64,000 nt of DNA, taken from assembly GCA_003246035.1 (NCBI GenBank), contig QKBP01000108.1, forward strand, positions 1 to 64,000, given 5' to 3'. The position numbers were made by a program, and so were the translations under genes. The stretch comes from Desulfuromonadaceae bacterium (lineage in GTDB: Bacteria; Desulfobacterota; Desulfuromonadia; Desulfuromonadales; SZUA-401). Below, piece after piece: positions 20,955 through 30,927 of this stretch; the stretch's first letter is position 1, and every line of letters starts with the position of its first letter. The notes under the pieces are model-generated. The model made no database searches, was not told where the DNA came from, and saw only the letters and a program-made list of their open reading frames with translations.

Positions 20955-21767
20955 GTGGGTAATCTTCCGGACATTCTCGAACAGATTGTCGCGCACAAGC
21001 GGACCGAGGTCGCCGCGGCGAGGGAAGCCTTCCCCCTCGCGCGCCTCGAAGCCAACCTGGCCCAGATCGAGGACCAGCCGAGGGGCTTCACCCGTGCACT
21101 GCGCACCAGCGCCGAGTCGGGCTGGACTGCGGTCATCGCGGAGGTGAAGAAGGGCTCGCCGAGCAAAGGGGTCATCCGGGCCGACTTTGACCCGCAGGAG
21201 ACCGCCGAGATCTACGCGCAGCACGGCGCCACCTGTTTGTCCGTGCTGACCGACGAAAAGTTCTTCCTCGGGCACCTTCGCTACCTGAACCTGATCCGCG
21301 AAACCGTGAGCCTCCCGCTCCTGCGCAAGGATTTTATCTGCGACCCCTACCAGATCGTCGAGGCCCGCGCTGCCGGGGCCGACGCCATTTTGCTGATCGC
21401 TGCGATGCTGGACGCTCCGCGTATCCGCGAGTTCGCCGCGCTGGCCTCCAGTCTCCAGCTGGATGTCCTGCTCGAGGTTCACGATGAGCGGGAGCTCGAT
21501 CTCGCCCTCGAGAGCGGGATCGAGCTGATCGGGATCAATAACCGCAACCTGCGCACCTTCGAAACCGACCTGGCCACCAGCGAGCGCCTGCTCAAGCGAA
21601 TTCCTGCTGATCGCTTCGTGGTGACCGAGAGCGGCATCACCAGCCGCGCCGACGTGTTGCGCCTGCAGACGGCCGGCGCAGGGGCATTCCTGGTCGGTGA
21701 ATCGCTGATGCGCGAAGACGACATCGGCGCCAAGCTTGACGAGCTGCTGGGCGCCACGAACGCTTGA
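20955..21767 (+). CDS. trpC: Indole-3-glycerol-phosphate synthase
   Basis: 270 residues, GTG start at 20955 six bases after trpD. Closes the indole ring, using a TIM barrel with the catalytic EVKKGSPSKG (Glu and Lys, near residues 63-72), LLRKDFICDPYQIVEARAAG and GINNRNLRTFETDL motifs. It is monofunctional; TrpF is a separate gene downstream. Confidence 0.96.
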   Translation: MGNLPDILEQIVAHKRTEVAAAREAFPLARLEANLAQIEDQPRGFTRALRTSAESGWTAVIAEVKKGSPSKGVIRADFDPQETAEIYAQHGATCLSVLTDEKFFLGHLRYLNLIRETVSLPLLRKDFICDPYQIVEARAAGADAILLIAAMLDAPRIREFAALASSLQLDVLLEVHDERELDLALESGIELIGINNRNLRTFETDLATSERLLKRIPADRFVVTESGITSRADVLRLQTAGAGAFLVGESLMREDDIGAKLDELLGATNA

Positions 21768-21810
21768 GACACGCAACGGGTAGGCATTTTTAATGACAAA
21801 GGAGTCGAGC

Positions 21811-23163
21811 ATGCAGACCAAGATCCTTCTCCCCGAAGATCGCATCCCGAAACAGTGGTACAACATCATCCCGGATATGCCCGGAGCGCTCGCGCCGGTG
21901 ATCCACCCCGGGACCATGCAGCCGGTTTCGCCCGACGACCTGCTACCGCTGTTCCCCATGCCGCTGATCGAGCAGGAGGTCTCGTCGCAGCGTTGGATCG
22001 ACATCCCCCAGGAAGTGCTCGATATCTACCAGCTCTGGCGGCCGTCGCCGATGTTCCGGGCTCACCGGCTCGAGAAAGCGCTCGGTACTCCGGCCAAGAT
22101 CTACTACAAGTACGAGGGGGTCTCTCCGGCCGGCTCTCACAAACCGAACAGCGCCGTCCCCCAGGCCTACTACAACAAGATCTTCGGCACCAAGCGCATC
22201 GCCACCGAGACCGGGGCCGGGCAGTGGGGCTCGTCCATCTCCCTCGCCTGCCAGATGTTCGGGCTCGAGTGCACGGTCTACATGGTCAAGGTCTCCTACA
22301 ACCAGAAACCGTATCGCAAGAGCATGATGCAGCTCTGGGGGGCCGACGTGATCCCTTCGCCGTCGCCGCAGACCAACGCCGGTCGGGCGATCCTTGCGCA
22401 GGACCCGGAAAGCAACGGCTCGCTCGGGATCGCCATCAGCGAGGCGGTCGAGGACGCCGCGACGCGCGAGGATACCCGCTACGCGCTCGGTAGCGTGCTC
22501 AACCACGTCTGCCTGCATCAGACCATCATCGGCCTCGAGGCCAAGGCACAGATGGAGCTTGTGGGTGATTACCCCGACGTGGTGATCGGCTGTCACGGTG
22601 GTGGTTCCAACTTCGCCGGCGTCGCCTTCCCGTTTATTGCCGACAAGGCCAACGGCAAGGACGTGCGGGTGGTGGCTTTCGAGCCCGCGAGCTGCCCGAC
22701 GCTCTCACGGGGGGTCTACGCCTTCGACTATGGCGACACCGCCAAGATGGCGCCGGTGGCCAAGATGTACACCCTCGGCCACGATTTCATGCCACCCGGC
22801 ATTCACGCCGGTGGGCTTCGTTACCACGGCGCCTCTCCGCTGGTGTCACAACTGGTGCACGAGGGGGTAGTCGAGGCGAAGGCGGTCCACCAGCTCGCCT
22901 GTTTCGAGGCGGCGGTGCTCTTCTCGCGCAGCGAGGGGATTATCCCGGCGCCGGAGTCGAGCCACGCCATCCGCGGTGCCATCGACGAAGCGCTGCTGGC
23001 CAAGGAGGAGGGGAAGGAGAAGACCATCCTTTTCAACCTCTCCGGTCACGGTCACGTCGATATGGCGGCGTACGACGACTTCTTCGCCGGCAAGCTTTTT
23101 GATTACGATTACCCGGAAGAGGCAATCAAGGAGTCCCTCGCACACCTTCCCAAGGTCGGGTAA
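21811..23163 (+). CDS. trpB2: TrpB2-type tryptophan synthase beta paralogue
   Basis: 450 residues from the ATG at 21811, which follows AAAGGAG by six bases; an ATG at 21793 contains that site and is rejected. It belongs to the longer TrpB2 class: an N-terminal extension (about 1-70) before the PLP fold, lysine in [10 protein letters not shown] (K111) and the phosphate loop CHGGGSNF. It differs strongly from the classical TrpB 660 bases downstream. TrpB2 proteins convert indole and serine to tryptophan without needing TrpA in systems studied, and may salvage free indole. It sits between trpC and trpF. Confidence 0.9.
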   Translation: MQTKILLPEDRIPKQWYNIIPDMPGALAPVIHPGTMQPVSPDDLLPLFPMPLIEQEVSSQRWIDIPQEVLDIYQLWRPSPMFRAHRLEKALGTPAKIYYKYEGVSPAGSHKPNSAVPQAYYNKIFGTKRIATETGAGQWGSSISLACQMFGLECTVYMVKVSYNQKPYRKSMMQLWGADVIPSPSPQTNAGRAILAQDPESNGSLGIAISEAVEDAATREDTRYALGSVLNHVCLHQTIIGLEAKAQMELVGDYPDVVIGCHGGGSNFAGVAFPFIADKANGKDVRVVAFEPASCPTLSRGVYAFDYGDTAKMAPVAKMYTLGHDFMPPGIHAGGLRYHGASPLVSQLVHEGVVEAKAVHQLACFEAAVLFSRSEGIIPAPESSHAIRGAIDEALLAKEEGKEKTILFNLSGHGHVDMAAYDDFFAGKLFDYDYPEEAIKESLAHLPKVG

Positions 23164-23173
23164 GACGCGAGGT

Positions 23174-23195
23174 GGTCTCGCCCATCTGCGAGACC
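23174..23195 (+). other. Perfect 8-bp hairpin between trpB2 and trpF
   Basis: GGTCTCGC and GCGAGACC pair perfectly around the loop CCATCT. There is no T-tract, so it is unlikely to be a terminator. It lies in the only sizeable gap (45 bases) in the first part of the trp cluster and may be an mRNA processing or stability element. Confidence 0.5.
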
Positions 23196-23208
23196 CCTGG
23201 GGTAGAGA

Positions 23209-23826
23209 ATGGTTCGAGTCAAGATCTGCGGCATTACCCGCACTACTGACGCCCTGCATGCCGTCGCCTGCGGGGCGGATGCACTGGGGTTCGTGTTCTA
23301 TGCCCAGAGCCCCCGGTGCATCGACCCGGAGCAGGCGGCCAAGATCGTGACGGAGCTCCCCCCCTTCGTGACCTCCGTCGGTCTGTTCGTCAATGCCGAT
23401 GCCGGAACGGTCCGCGAGGTCGTGGCCCGCTGCCGTCTCGATGCGGTACAATACCACGGTGACGAAGAGCCCGCGGACTGTGCTCAAGCACCTGTCCGGG
23501 CCATCAAGGCGCTACGCGTCCGGGACGTCGAATCGCTCACGCATCACCAGCGCTTTCAGGTGTCGGCGCTGCTGCTCGATGCCTGGAGCCCCGATGCCTA
23601 CGGCGGTACCGGTCATACCTTCGACTGGGGGCTGGCCGCCGACATCGCAAGACAGCGTCCCGTGATTCTCGCCGGCGGTCTGACCCCGGAGAACGTTGCG
23701 GCGGCTGTCGACGCGGTAAACCCCTACGCCGTCGACGTTTCGAGCGGCGTGGAGATTGCCCCCGGGATCAAGGATCCCCATATGGTTGCCGCGTTTATCG
23801 CCGCGGCCAAAGGAAGCCGACCATGA
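23209..23826 (+). CDS. trpF: Phosphoribosylanthranilate isomerase
   Basis: 205 residues. Amadori rearrangement of PRA to CdRP on a TIM barrel. The acid-base pair is C7 (VKICGITR) and D124 (LLLDAWSP), and the phosphate site GGLTPENV is near the C-terminus. The 3 prime end overlaps trpB by four bases (ATGA). Confidence 0.96.
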   Translation: MVRVKICGITRTTDALHAVACGADALGFVFYAQSPRCIDPEQAAKIVTELPPFVTSVGLFVNADAGTVREVVARCRLDAVQYHGDEEPADCAQAPVRAIKALRVRDVESLTHHQRFQVSALLLDAWSPDAYGGTGHTFDWGLAADIARQRPVILAGGLTPENVAAAVDAVNPYAVDVSSGVEIAPGIKDPHMVAAFIAAAKGSRP

Positions 23827-25022
23827 GCAAGTATGCATACCCCGACGCGCAGGGGCATTTTGGCCAGTTCGGTGGTCGTTACGTCGCCGAGACGCTTATG
23901 CCTGCGCTTCTTGAACTCGAGGAGGCCTATCGCGAAGCCCTCGCCGACCCGACCTTCCAGGAGGAGTTCGAGTACTACCTCGCCCAGTACGTCGGTCGAC
24001 CCAGCCCGCTCTATTTCGCCGAGCGGTTGAGTGAGCACCTCGGCGGCGCAAAGATCTACCTCAAGCGCGAGGACCTCAACCACACCGGTGCCCACAAGGT
24101 CAACAACACCGTGGGGCAGGCGCTGCTTGCCAAGCGCATGGGGAAGAAGAAGGTGATCGCCGAGACCGGCGCCGGCCAGCACGGGGTTGCGACTGCCACC
24201 GTGGCGGCCCTGTTCGGCATGGAGTGCGAGGTCTTCATGGGGACCGAGGATATCCGTCGCCAGTCGCTCAACGTCTTCCGCATGCGACTGCTCGGGGCCA
24301 AGGTGCACGGCGTGACCAGCGGCACGGCGACCCTCAAGGACGCCATGAACGACGCCCTGCGCCACTGGGTGACCCACGTGCGCGACACCTTCTACGTGAT
24401 CGGGACCGTTGCCGGACCGCACCCCTACCCGATGCTGGTTCGTGATTTTCAGGCCGTGATCGGTCGCGAGGCGCGCCGCCAGCTGCTCGAGGTGGAAGGC
24501 CGGTTACCCGACGCAGCGCTCGCCTGCATCGGCGGAGGTTCCAACGCCATGGGGCTGTTCTATCCGTTTGTCGACGATCCCGGCGTGCGCCTGGTCGGAG
24601 TCGAAGCCGCCGGGCTCGGGGTCGAGACCGGCAAGCATGCCGCGAGCATCGGCGCCGGCAAGGTCGGGGTGCTGCACGGCAACAAGACCTATCTGCTCCA
24701 GGACGCCGATGGCCAGATCGAACACGCCCACTCGATTTCGGCAGGGCTCGACTATCCCGGGGTCGGCCCGGAGCATGCGCTCCTCAAGGAGCTTGGCCGC
24801 GCCGAGTACGTGTCGATTACCGACGACGAAGCCTTGGCCGGCTTCAAGCTGCTGACCGAGATGGAAGGGATCATTCCGGCCCTCGAGAGCGCCCACGCCA
24901 TTGCCCAGGTGGCGAAGATTGCTCCGCTCATGCCGCGTGATGCCGTGATCGTGGTCTGCCTGTCGGGGCGCGGCGACAAGGACATGCACACCGTCGCCGA
25001 GGCCATGGGCGTCGAACTCTAG
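23823..25022 (+). CDS. trpB: Tryptophan synthase beta subunit (classical TrpB1)
   Basis: 399 residues, normal length. PLP lysine K92 is in HTGAHKVNN, and the phosphate loop is [10 protein letters not shown]. Joins indole from TrpA to serine. It overlaps trpF by four bases. Its TrpA partner is not adjacent but 2.2 kb downstream, beyond two unrelated genes. Confidence 0.97.
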   Translation: MSKYAYPDAQGHFGQFGGRYVAETLMPALLELEEAYREALADPTFQEEFEYYLAQYVGRPSPLYFAERLSEHLGGAKIYLKREDLNHTGAHKVNNTVGQALLAKRMGKKKVIAETGAGQHGVATATVAALFGMECEVFMGTEDIRRQSLNVFRMRLLGAKVHGVTSGTATLKDAMNDALRHWVTHVRDTFYVIGTVAGPHPYPMLVRDFQAVIGREARRQLLEVEGRLPDAALACIGGGSNAMGLFYPFVDDPGVRLVGVEAAGLGVETGKHAASIGAGKVGVLHGNKTYLLQDADGQIEHAHSISAGLDYPGVGPEHALLKELGRAEYVSITDDEALAGFKLLTEMEGIIPALESAHAIAQVAKIAPLMPRDAVIVVCLSGRGDKDMHTVAEAMGVEL

Positions 25023-25110
25023 CGGTGGACGGACGTACTTGTCGCCGCCGCCGCGCAGGGTCTTCGCCTTGGCGACGCGACTGACGCTGCTCCATATCCC
25101 TTGAACTTCG

Positions 25111-25130
25111 AGTGCCTTTATCCAGGCACT
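25111..25130 (+). other. Perfect 7-bp hairpin upstream of rhlB
   Basis: AGTGCCT and AGGCACT pair around TTATCC in the 154-base gap between trpB and rhlB (25023-25176). No T-tract follows, so it could be a leader structure or a poor terminator. I see no convincing promoter in this gap and no open frame with a ribosome site. Confidence 0.4.
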
Positions 25131-25176
25131 TGCTCATCCTGACTCGCTCAGCTCGTCGCGAGGCTGAAAGGAACAC

Positions 25177-26445
25177 ATGAAATTTACCGAACTTAACCTG
25201 CCTGCCGAGGTCCTGAAGGGGGTCGAGCAGGTCGGTTTTGAAAAATTGACGCCGGTCCAGGAGGAATCGATCCCCCTGGCGCTCGAAGGGCGCGATGTCG
25301 CGGCACAGGCCCAGACCGGCACCGGAAAGACTGCGGCATTCCTGATCTCGCTCTTTTCCCGCCTGCTCGCCCAGCCCAAGGAGACCGGCAGCGATCCCCG
25401 CGCCCTGATCCTGGCCCCGACCCGTGAGCTCGTGGTGCAGATTTGCGAAGACGCCAAGGGGCTCGGGGCCTTCTGCCCCTTCAAGGTGCAGCCGATCTTC
25501 GGCGGCGTCGATTACGACAAGCAGCGCAATGCCCTGCGTGAGGGGGTCGACATCATCGTGGCCACGCCGGGGCGGCTGATCGACTATGCCAAGCAGCGGG
25601 TCTTTTCGTTCCGTGGGATCGAGGCGGTGGTGATCGATGAGGCCGACCGGATGTTCGACATGGGCTTCATCAAGGATTTGCGCTACCTGCTGCGCAAGCT
25701 CCCCCCGTACGATCAGCGCCAGACCATGCTCTTCTCGGCGACCCTTTCGCAGCGGGTGATGGAACTGGCCTACGAGTTCATGGACCTGGCGGAGAAGGTC
25801 CACATCGAACCGGAGCAGGTCACCACCGACCGTATCGAGCAGCTCCTCTACCATGTCTCGCTGCGTGAGAAGTTCCCGCTGCTGATGGGACTGCTGCGGC
25901 GCTCGTCCGATATGGAGCGGGTGCTGTTGTTCGTCAACACCAAGAAAGAGGCCGAATTCCTGGTCGATCGCCTCAAGGCCAATGATTACAAGGTGGCGGT
26001 GATCTCCGGGGATATCCCGCAGCGCAAGCGGATGCGCATCCTCGACGATTTCAAGGAGGGGAAGCTGCAGTTTCTGGTCGCGACGGATGTCGCCTCGCGT
26101 GGCCTGCACATCGAGGGTGTGACCCATGTCATCAACTACGATCTCCCCCAGGACTGCGAGGACTACGTCCATCGCATCGGGCGAACCGCGCGTGCCGGGG
26201 CCGTCGGCAAGGCGATCTCCTTTGCCGACGAGGACACGGTCTTCCACCTTGCCGACATCGAGGAGTACCTCGGCGCCAAGATCCCCAGCACCTTCCCCGT
26301 GGAAGAGGATCTCTGCCTGGATTACCGACGCGCCGCCCGCAAGCGCAAGCCTCCGGTCCCGGAGAAGAAGGCGGCTGAAGGCGGGGCACGGCGGCGCCCA
26401 CGTCGCCGCCGGCGCAAGCCCGGTTCGCCGGGAGGGGAGGGGTGA
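25177..26445 (+). CDS. rhlB: DEAD-box RNA helicase, RhlB-like
   Basis: 422 residues. Conserved motifs are in order: Q motif FEKLTPVQ, AQTGTGKT (45-52), PTREL, TPGR, DEAD (154-157), SAT, VATDVASRGLHIEG and HRIGRTAR. The GAKIPSTFPVEEDLCLDY segment near 365-382 resembles RhlB, the degradosome helicase. It has an Arg-rich C-terminal tail (RRRPRRRRRKP) likely to bind RNA. Its stop codon overlaps the GTG of the following glycosylase gene. It is inserted between trpB and trpA and is unrelated to tryptophan synthesis. Confidence 0.9.
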   Translation: MKFTELNLPAEVLKGVEQVGFEKLTPVQEESIPLALEGRDVAAQAQTGTGKTAAFLISLFSRLLAQPKETGSDPRALILAPTRELVVQICEDAKGLGAFCPFKVQPIFGGVDYDKQRNALREGVDIIVATPGRLIDYAKQRVFSFRGIEAVVIDEADRMFDMGFIKDLRYLLRKLPPYDQRQTMLFSATLSQRVMELAYEFMDLAEKVHIEPEQVTTDRIEQLLYHVSLREKFPLLMGLLRRSSDMERVLLFVNTKKEAEFLVDRLKANDYKVAVISGDIPQRKRMRILDDFKEGKLQFLVATDVASRGLHIEGVTHVINYDLPQDCEDYVHRIGRTARAGAVGKAISFADEDTVFHLADIEEYLGAKIPSTFPVEEDLCLDYRRAARKRKPPVPEKKAAEGGARRRPRRRRRKPGSPGGEG

Positions 26446-27137
26446 GACGCGCGGTCGGAGCGCGCTCCGTGCTCGGCGATGACCAGCCCGGGCTGCTGAC
26501 CTGCACCCGCTGCCCGCGCCTCGTCGAATACCGTACCACGCTCCCTCCCAAGGGGGGACGGAGCCGCACCGACTACTGGGCCCGCCCGGTCCCCGGCTTC
26601 GGCGATCCAGAGGCGCGGATCTGCCTGGTCGGGATGGCCCCGGGCGCTCACGGAGCCAACCGGACCGGACGTCCCTTTACCGGAGATGGCGCCGGTGATT
26701 TCATGTACCCGCTGCTGCACGAGGCGGGCTTGGCCAGTCAGGGGGACGCCGAATCGCGTCTCGATGGCTTGACACTCCGTGACCTCTACATCACCAACGC
26801 CGTCAAGTGTGTCCCGCCTGAGAACAAGCCGACCCGCGAGGAGTATGCCCACTGTCTCCCCTACCTCGCGCAGGAGCTTGAAGCGCTGACGAATCTGAAG
26901 GTGGTTCTGCTGCTCGGTCAGGGAGCATACCGCAGCTATCTCCAACTGCTCAAGTCGCGGGGGACAATCCGGAGCATGGGGGAGGCGCCCTTCGCCCATG
27001 CTGCCGAATATCGCTTCGGTGGTGGCCCGACCGTGGTGGCGAGCTATCACACCAGCCGTTATAACGTGCAGACCGGGCGGATCAACGCCGAGATGTTCCG
27101 CGCCCTGCTGGCGCGGGTGCGTGGTCTGGCCACTTAA
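26442..27137 (+). CDS. Uracil-DNA glycosylase family 5-like (Fe-S)
   Basis: 231 residues, GTG start overlapping the rhlB stop (GTGA). Motif 1 reads GMAPGAHGANRTGRPFTGD (64-82), which matches family 5 (UdgB) rather than family 4 because it lacks the usual catalytic acidic or Asn residue. C21 and C24 plus two later cysteines (KCVPP, HCLPY) fit the 4Fe-4S cluster. Motif 2 is SYHTSRYNVQTGR. Such enzymes remove uracil and deaminated purines from DNA. Coupling to rhlB suggests shared expression, not a shared pathway. Confidence 0.85.
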   Translation: MRRAVGARSVLGDDQPGLLTCTRCPRLVEYRTTLPPKGGRSRTDYWARPVPGFGDPEARICLVGMAPGAHGANRTGRPFTGDGAGDFMYPLLHEAGLASQGDAESRLDGLTLRDLYITNAVKCVPPENKPTREEYAHCLPYLAQELEALTNLKVVLLLGQGAYRSYLQLLKSRGTIRSMGEAPFAHAAEYRFGGGPTVVASYHTSRYNVQTGRINAEMFRALLARVRGLAT

Positions 27138-27145
27138 GAAAAGCC

Positions 27146-27174
27146 TTGATAAATACAGGTCTTTTTTTTAGAAT
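27146..27174 (+). promoter_or_regulatory. trpA promoter
   Basis: TTGATA (27146-27151), spacer of exactly 17, then TAGAAT (27169-27174): five of six matches in each box. The spacer contains a run of eight T residues. The start would be near 27181, about 25 bases before the trpA ATG. It gives trpA transcription independent of the rest of the trp genes. Confidence 0.75.
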
Positions 27175-27205
27175 CATCTGATTTGAGTCTGGAAAGGATT
27201 GGCCC

Positions 27206-28012
27206 ATGGGGCGTATATCGGCGACGTTTGAAAGACTGGCCCGCCGCGGCGAAAAAGCCCTGATCCCGTTCATCACCGCCGGGGATCCCGATCTGGCCAC
27301 GACCGAGGCGTTGATTCACGAGCTGGTCGAGGCGGGCGCCGATATCATCGAGCTCGGTTTCCCGTTCAGCGACCCGATGGCAGATGGTCCGACCATTCAG
27401 GCCGCTTCCGAGCGGGCGCTGAAGGCCGGGACGACTCTGTCGGGAGTGCTGGCGATGGTGCGTCGGGTGCGTGAGCATACCAATGTGCCGATCGTCCTGA
27501 TGGGCTACTACAATCCGATATTTCGTTTCGGCCCCGAGCGCTTCGCCCGCGAGGCGGCGGCAGCCGGGATCGACGGCTTGCTGCTGGTTGATCTCCCCGA
27601 CGAAGAGAGCGGAGAGCTGCGCGAGCAGCTGGGGCAGCACGGCATCGACCAGATCATGCTGCTGGCGCCGACGACGCCCCCGGAAAGACGCGATCGCCTG
27701 GCCCAGCACGGCAGAGGTTTTCTCTACTATGTCTCGATGACCGGCGTGACCGGGGTGCAGGCCGTCGACCCCCAGTCGATTCGGGCCGAAGTCGAGGCCC
27801 TTAAGAAGGTCAGCCCGGTCCCCGTGGCGGTCGGCTTCGGGATTTCCACCCCGGATGACGCTGCGGCCGTTGGCGCCTTCGCAGACGGGGTCGTGGTCGG
27901 TAGCGCCCTGGTCAAGCGGATTGCCGGTCTGGCCGACAGTGCGCAACTGAGGGAAGAGGTGCGCGGATTTGTCGCCAGCCTCAAGTCTCCGTTGCGGGTG
28001 GATGGGGCATAG
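27206..28012 (+). CDS. trpA: Tryptophan synthase alpha subunit
   Basis: 268 residues. Cleaves indole-3-glycerol phosphate to indole and glyceraldehyde-3-phosphate. E49 and D60 fall at exactly the catalytic positions of the Salmonella enzyme ([19 protein letters not shown]). GAAAGGATTGGCCC precedes the ATG. It is separated from trpB by rhlB and the glycosylase gene and has its own promoter. Confidence 0.97.
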   Translation: MGRISATFERLARRGEKALIPFITAGDPDLATTEALIHELVEAGADIIELGFPFSDPMADGPTIQAASERALKAGTTLSGVLAMVRRVREHTNVPIVLMGYYNPIFRFGPERFAREAAAAGIDGLLLVDLPDEESGELREQLGQHGIDQIMLLAPTTPPERRDRLAQHGRGFLYYVSMTGVTGVQAVDPQSIRAEVEALKKVSPVPVAVGFGISTPDDAAAVGAFADGVVVGSALVKRIAGLADSAQLREEVRGFVASLKSPLRVDGA

Positions 28013-28017
28013 GCACG

Positions 28018-28782
28018 ATGAAGTTCCAGGTCCTGGGGAGTTACGGGGCACGCCTTCCGGGGCATGGCACCGCAAGTTTCCTGGTGAACGACCGGATGCT
28101 GGTCGATGCCGGCACGGTGACCTGGCTGCTGAGTCTTGAACAGCAGATGGCTATCGACGATGTCCTGCTGACACATGCGCATCTCGACCATATCGTCGAC
28201 TTGGCCTTTATCGCCGACAACGTTCTCCCCTTTCGCGATCGCTCCATCCGCGTCTGGGCCCCCGCCGAGGTTCTCGATGCGGCGCGTCGGCACCTGTTCA
28301 ACAACGTGCTGTGGCCCGACTTCACCTCGATCAAAATCGGGCGTGAGCCGATTCTCGAGTTCCGGCCCCTCCCGGTGGGAGAGGTGATCGAGGTCGCCGG
28401 GGTCAAGGTGCGCTGGTGTGAGACCAACCACACGGTGTTTACAGCCGGCTATCTGCTCGAGGAGAACGGGCAAAGCCTGCTGCTCTCCGGGGATACCGGC
28501 CCGACCGAACAAATCTGGGCCCTCGGGAGAGAATCCGAAGGGCTCACCGGGGTGCTGGCCGAAGTCAGTTTCCCCAACCGATTGCAGGACCTTGCCCTGG
28601 CCAGCGGTCACCTCACCCCCGCACTGATCGGGGATGAGCTGGCGAAGCTTGCCCGGCCGGACGTTCCGGTATGGGTCTTTCACATGAAGCCGCAGTTCCT
28701 GGATGAAATTCTCTTCGAGCTGAATGCGCTGGAGGGATTGCATCTGAAGATGCTGCGTGGTAACGAAATCATTACAGTCTGA
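28018..28782 (+). CDS. Metallo-beta-lactamase-fold hydrolase, class II cyclic-nucleotide phosphodiesterase-like
   Basis: 254 residues. Metal site THAHLDH (52-58), then CETNHTV, LLSGDTGPT and FHMKP later, in the order seen in the RNase Z / class II cAMP phosphodiesterase branch. No signal peptide, so cytoplasmic. The GHLTP motif also fits class II phosphodiesterases. The substrate cannot be told from sequence; cAMP, another cyclic nucleotide or a lactone are options. It starts five bases after trpA and may share its transcript. Confidence 0.7.
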   Translation: MKFQVLGSYGARLPGHGTASFLVNDRMLVDAGTVTWLLSLEQQMAIDDVLLTHAHLDHIVDLAFIADNVLPFRDRSIRVWAPAEVLDAARRHLFNNVLWPDFTSIKIGREPILEFRPLPVGEVIEVAGVKVRWCETNHTVFTAGYLLEENGQSLLLSGDTGPTEQIWALGRESEGLTGVLAEVSFPNRLQDLALASGHLTPALIGDELAKLARPDVPVWVFHMKPQFLDEILFELNALEGLHLKMLRGNEIITV

Positions 28783-28809
28783 GCAAGAATAACTCACGAG
28801 GAACACGTT

Positions 28810-29658
<849 letters not shown>

Positions 29659-29663
29659 CGGCC

Positions 29664-30923
29664 GTGTCATACCGCGAAAGCCTCGACTACCTGTACGGCC
29701 TGCAGCGGTTCGGTATCAAACTCGGCCTTGAAAACGTTCGCCGCCTGCTTGCGCGGGCGGGAAACCCTCAGGACGGGATGCACCTGGTGCACGTCGCCGG
29801 GACCAACGGTAAGGGTTCGGTGTGCAGCATGCTCGCCGCCCTGCTCATGAAGGCCGGTCATCGTACCGGCCTTTATACGTCGCCTCACCTGCACGCCTTT
29901 AACGAGCGCATCCGGGTCGACGGTATGCCGATCGATGATGGTGAGATCGTGACCCTGACCGAGCAACTGCGCGCGCTCTGTGACGGCGATATCCCCGCGA
30001 CCTTCTTCGAGTTCACCACCGCCATGGCCTTGTGCTATTTCGCCCGGCAGGGTGTCGCATGGGGCGTGCTCGAAACGGGAATGGGGGGGCGTCTTGACGC
30101 GACTAACGCGGTGATGCCGCAGGTCAGCGTGATTACCTCCATCTCCCTGGACCATGCCGAGCATCTCGGCTCGGACCTGGAGGCGATCGCCGCGGAGAAG
30201 GCTGGGATCATCAAGCCGGGTGTGCCGCTCGTCACGACCGTCCAGCCCTCCGAAGTCCTCGAGGTCTTGCGGCGCTGTGCCGAGGACAAGGGCGCTCCCG
30301 TTTACCGTCTGGGGGTCGACTTCCATCTCGAAGCCAAACCGGACGGATCGGTCGACTATCGGGGGGTGGGGGCGTACTGCCCCGGTCTGCACGTCCCTCT
30401 GGCCGGTCGGCATCAGCAGGAGAACCTGGCCCTGGCCCTGGCCGCATTCGAGCTCTGTTCCGCCTCGGGTGGCGTGTCTCCCGAGACTATCCGCGAGGCT
30501 CTCGACGGTGTCGTCTGGCCGGGACGTCTGGAATGGCTCCCCGGCGAAAAACCCATCCTGCTGGACGGGGCGCACAACCTGGCCGGTTGCCAGGCTCTCG
30601 CCGACTATCTGGCAGCGCAGTCATGTTCAGACATCCTACTGATCTTCGGTGCCAAGGGGGATAAGGCCTCGGTCGAGATGCTCCGAGTCCTGCTTCCGTT
30701 CGCGGAGGCTGTTTTCCTGGTCGAGCCGCCCGTGGAGAGCGTGGCCCCCCTCGCGCCCATGGAGGACCTGGTACGGTCAGCCGGGATACGGGTACAACGA
30801 TTCGATTCTGTCGCATCGGCGCTGGCGGCTGGGGAACCCGGTGCGTATCCCGGCCAGACGTTGGTCGTCGCGGGTTCCCTGTTTCTGGTCGCGGCTGCCC
30901 GCGAAGTTCTTGGACTGGAGTGA
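29664..30923 (+). CDS. folC: Dihydrofolate synthase / folylpolyglutamate synthase
   Basis: 419 residues, GTG start at 29664. ATP site HVAGTNGKGSV (43-53), FEFTTAMALCYFA, ETGMGGRLDATN and the C-terminal LLDGAHNLAGCQALADYL are Mur-ligase-like FolC signatures. Adds glutamate to dihydropteroate and folates. The folate partner folP lies 10 kb downstream. Confidence 0.96.
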   Translation: MSYRESLDYLYGLQRFGIKLGLENVRRLLARAGNPQDGMHLVHVAGTNGKGSVCSMLAALLMKAGHRTGLYTSPHLHAFNERIRVDGMPIDDGEIVTLTEQLRALCDGDIPATFFEFTTAMALCYFARQGVAWGVLETGMGGRLDATNAVMPQVSVITSISLDHAEHLGSDLEAIAAEKAGIIKPGVPLVTTVQPSEVLEVLRRCAEDKGAPVYRLGVDFHLEAKPDGSVDYRGVGAYCPGLHVPLAGRHQQENLALALAAFELCSASGGVSPETIREALDGVVWPGRLEWLPGEKPILLDGAHNLAGCQALADYLAAQSCSDILLIFGAKGDKASVEMLRVLLPFAEAVFLVEPPVESVAPLAPMEDLVRSAGIRVQRFDSVASALAAGEPGAYPGQTLVVAGSLFLVAAAREVLGLE

Positions 30924-30927
30924 TAAC

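Noticed and set aside
21793..21810. Upstream ATG as the trpB2 start
   Set aside because: The Shine-Dalgarno AAAGGAG lies inside those six codons and points to the ATG at 21811.
19773..22004. 743-codon - strand open frame under trpG-trpD-trpC
   Set aside because: Low-complexity His/Asp/Gly-rich translation typical of reversed GC-rich coding DNA; the + strand genes explain the region fully.
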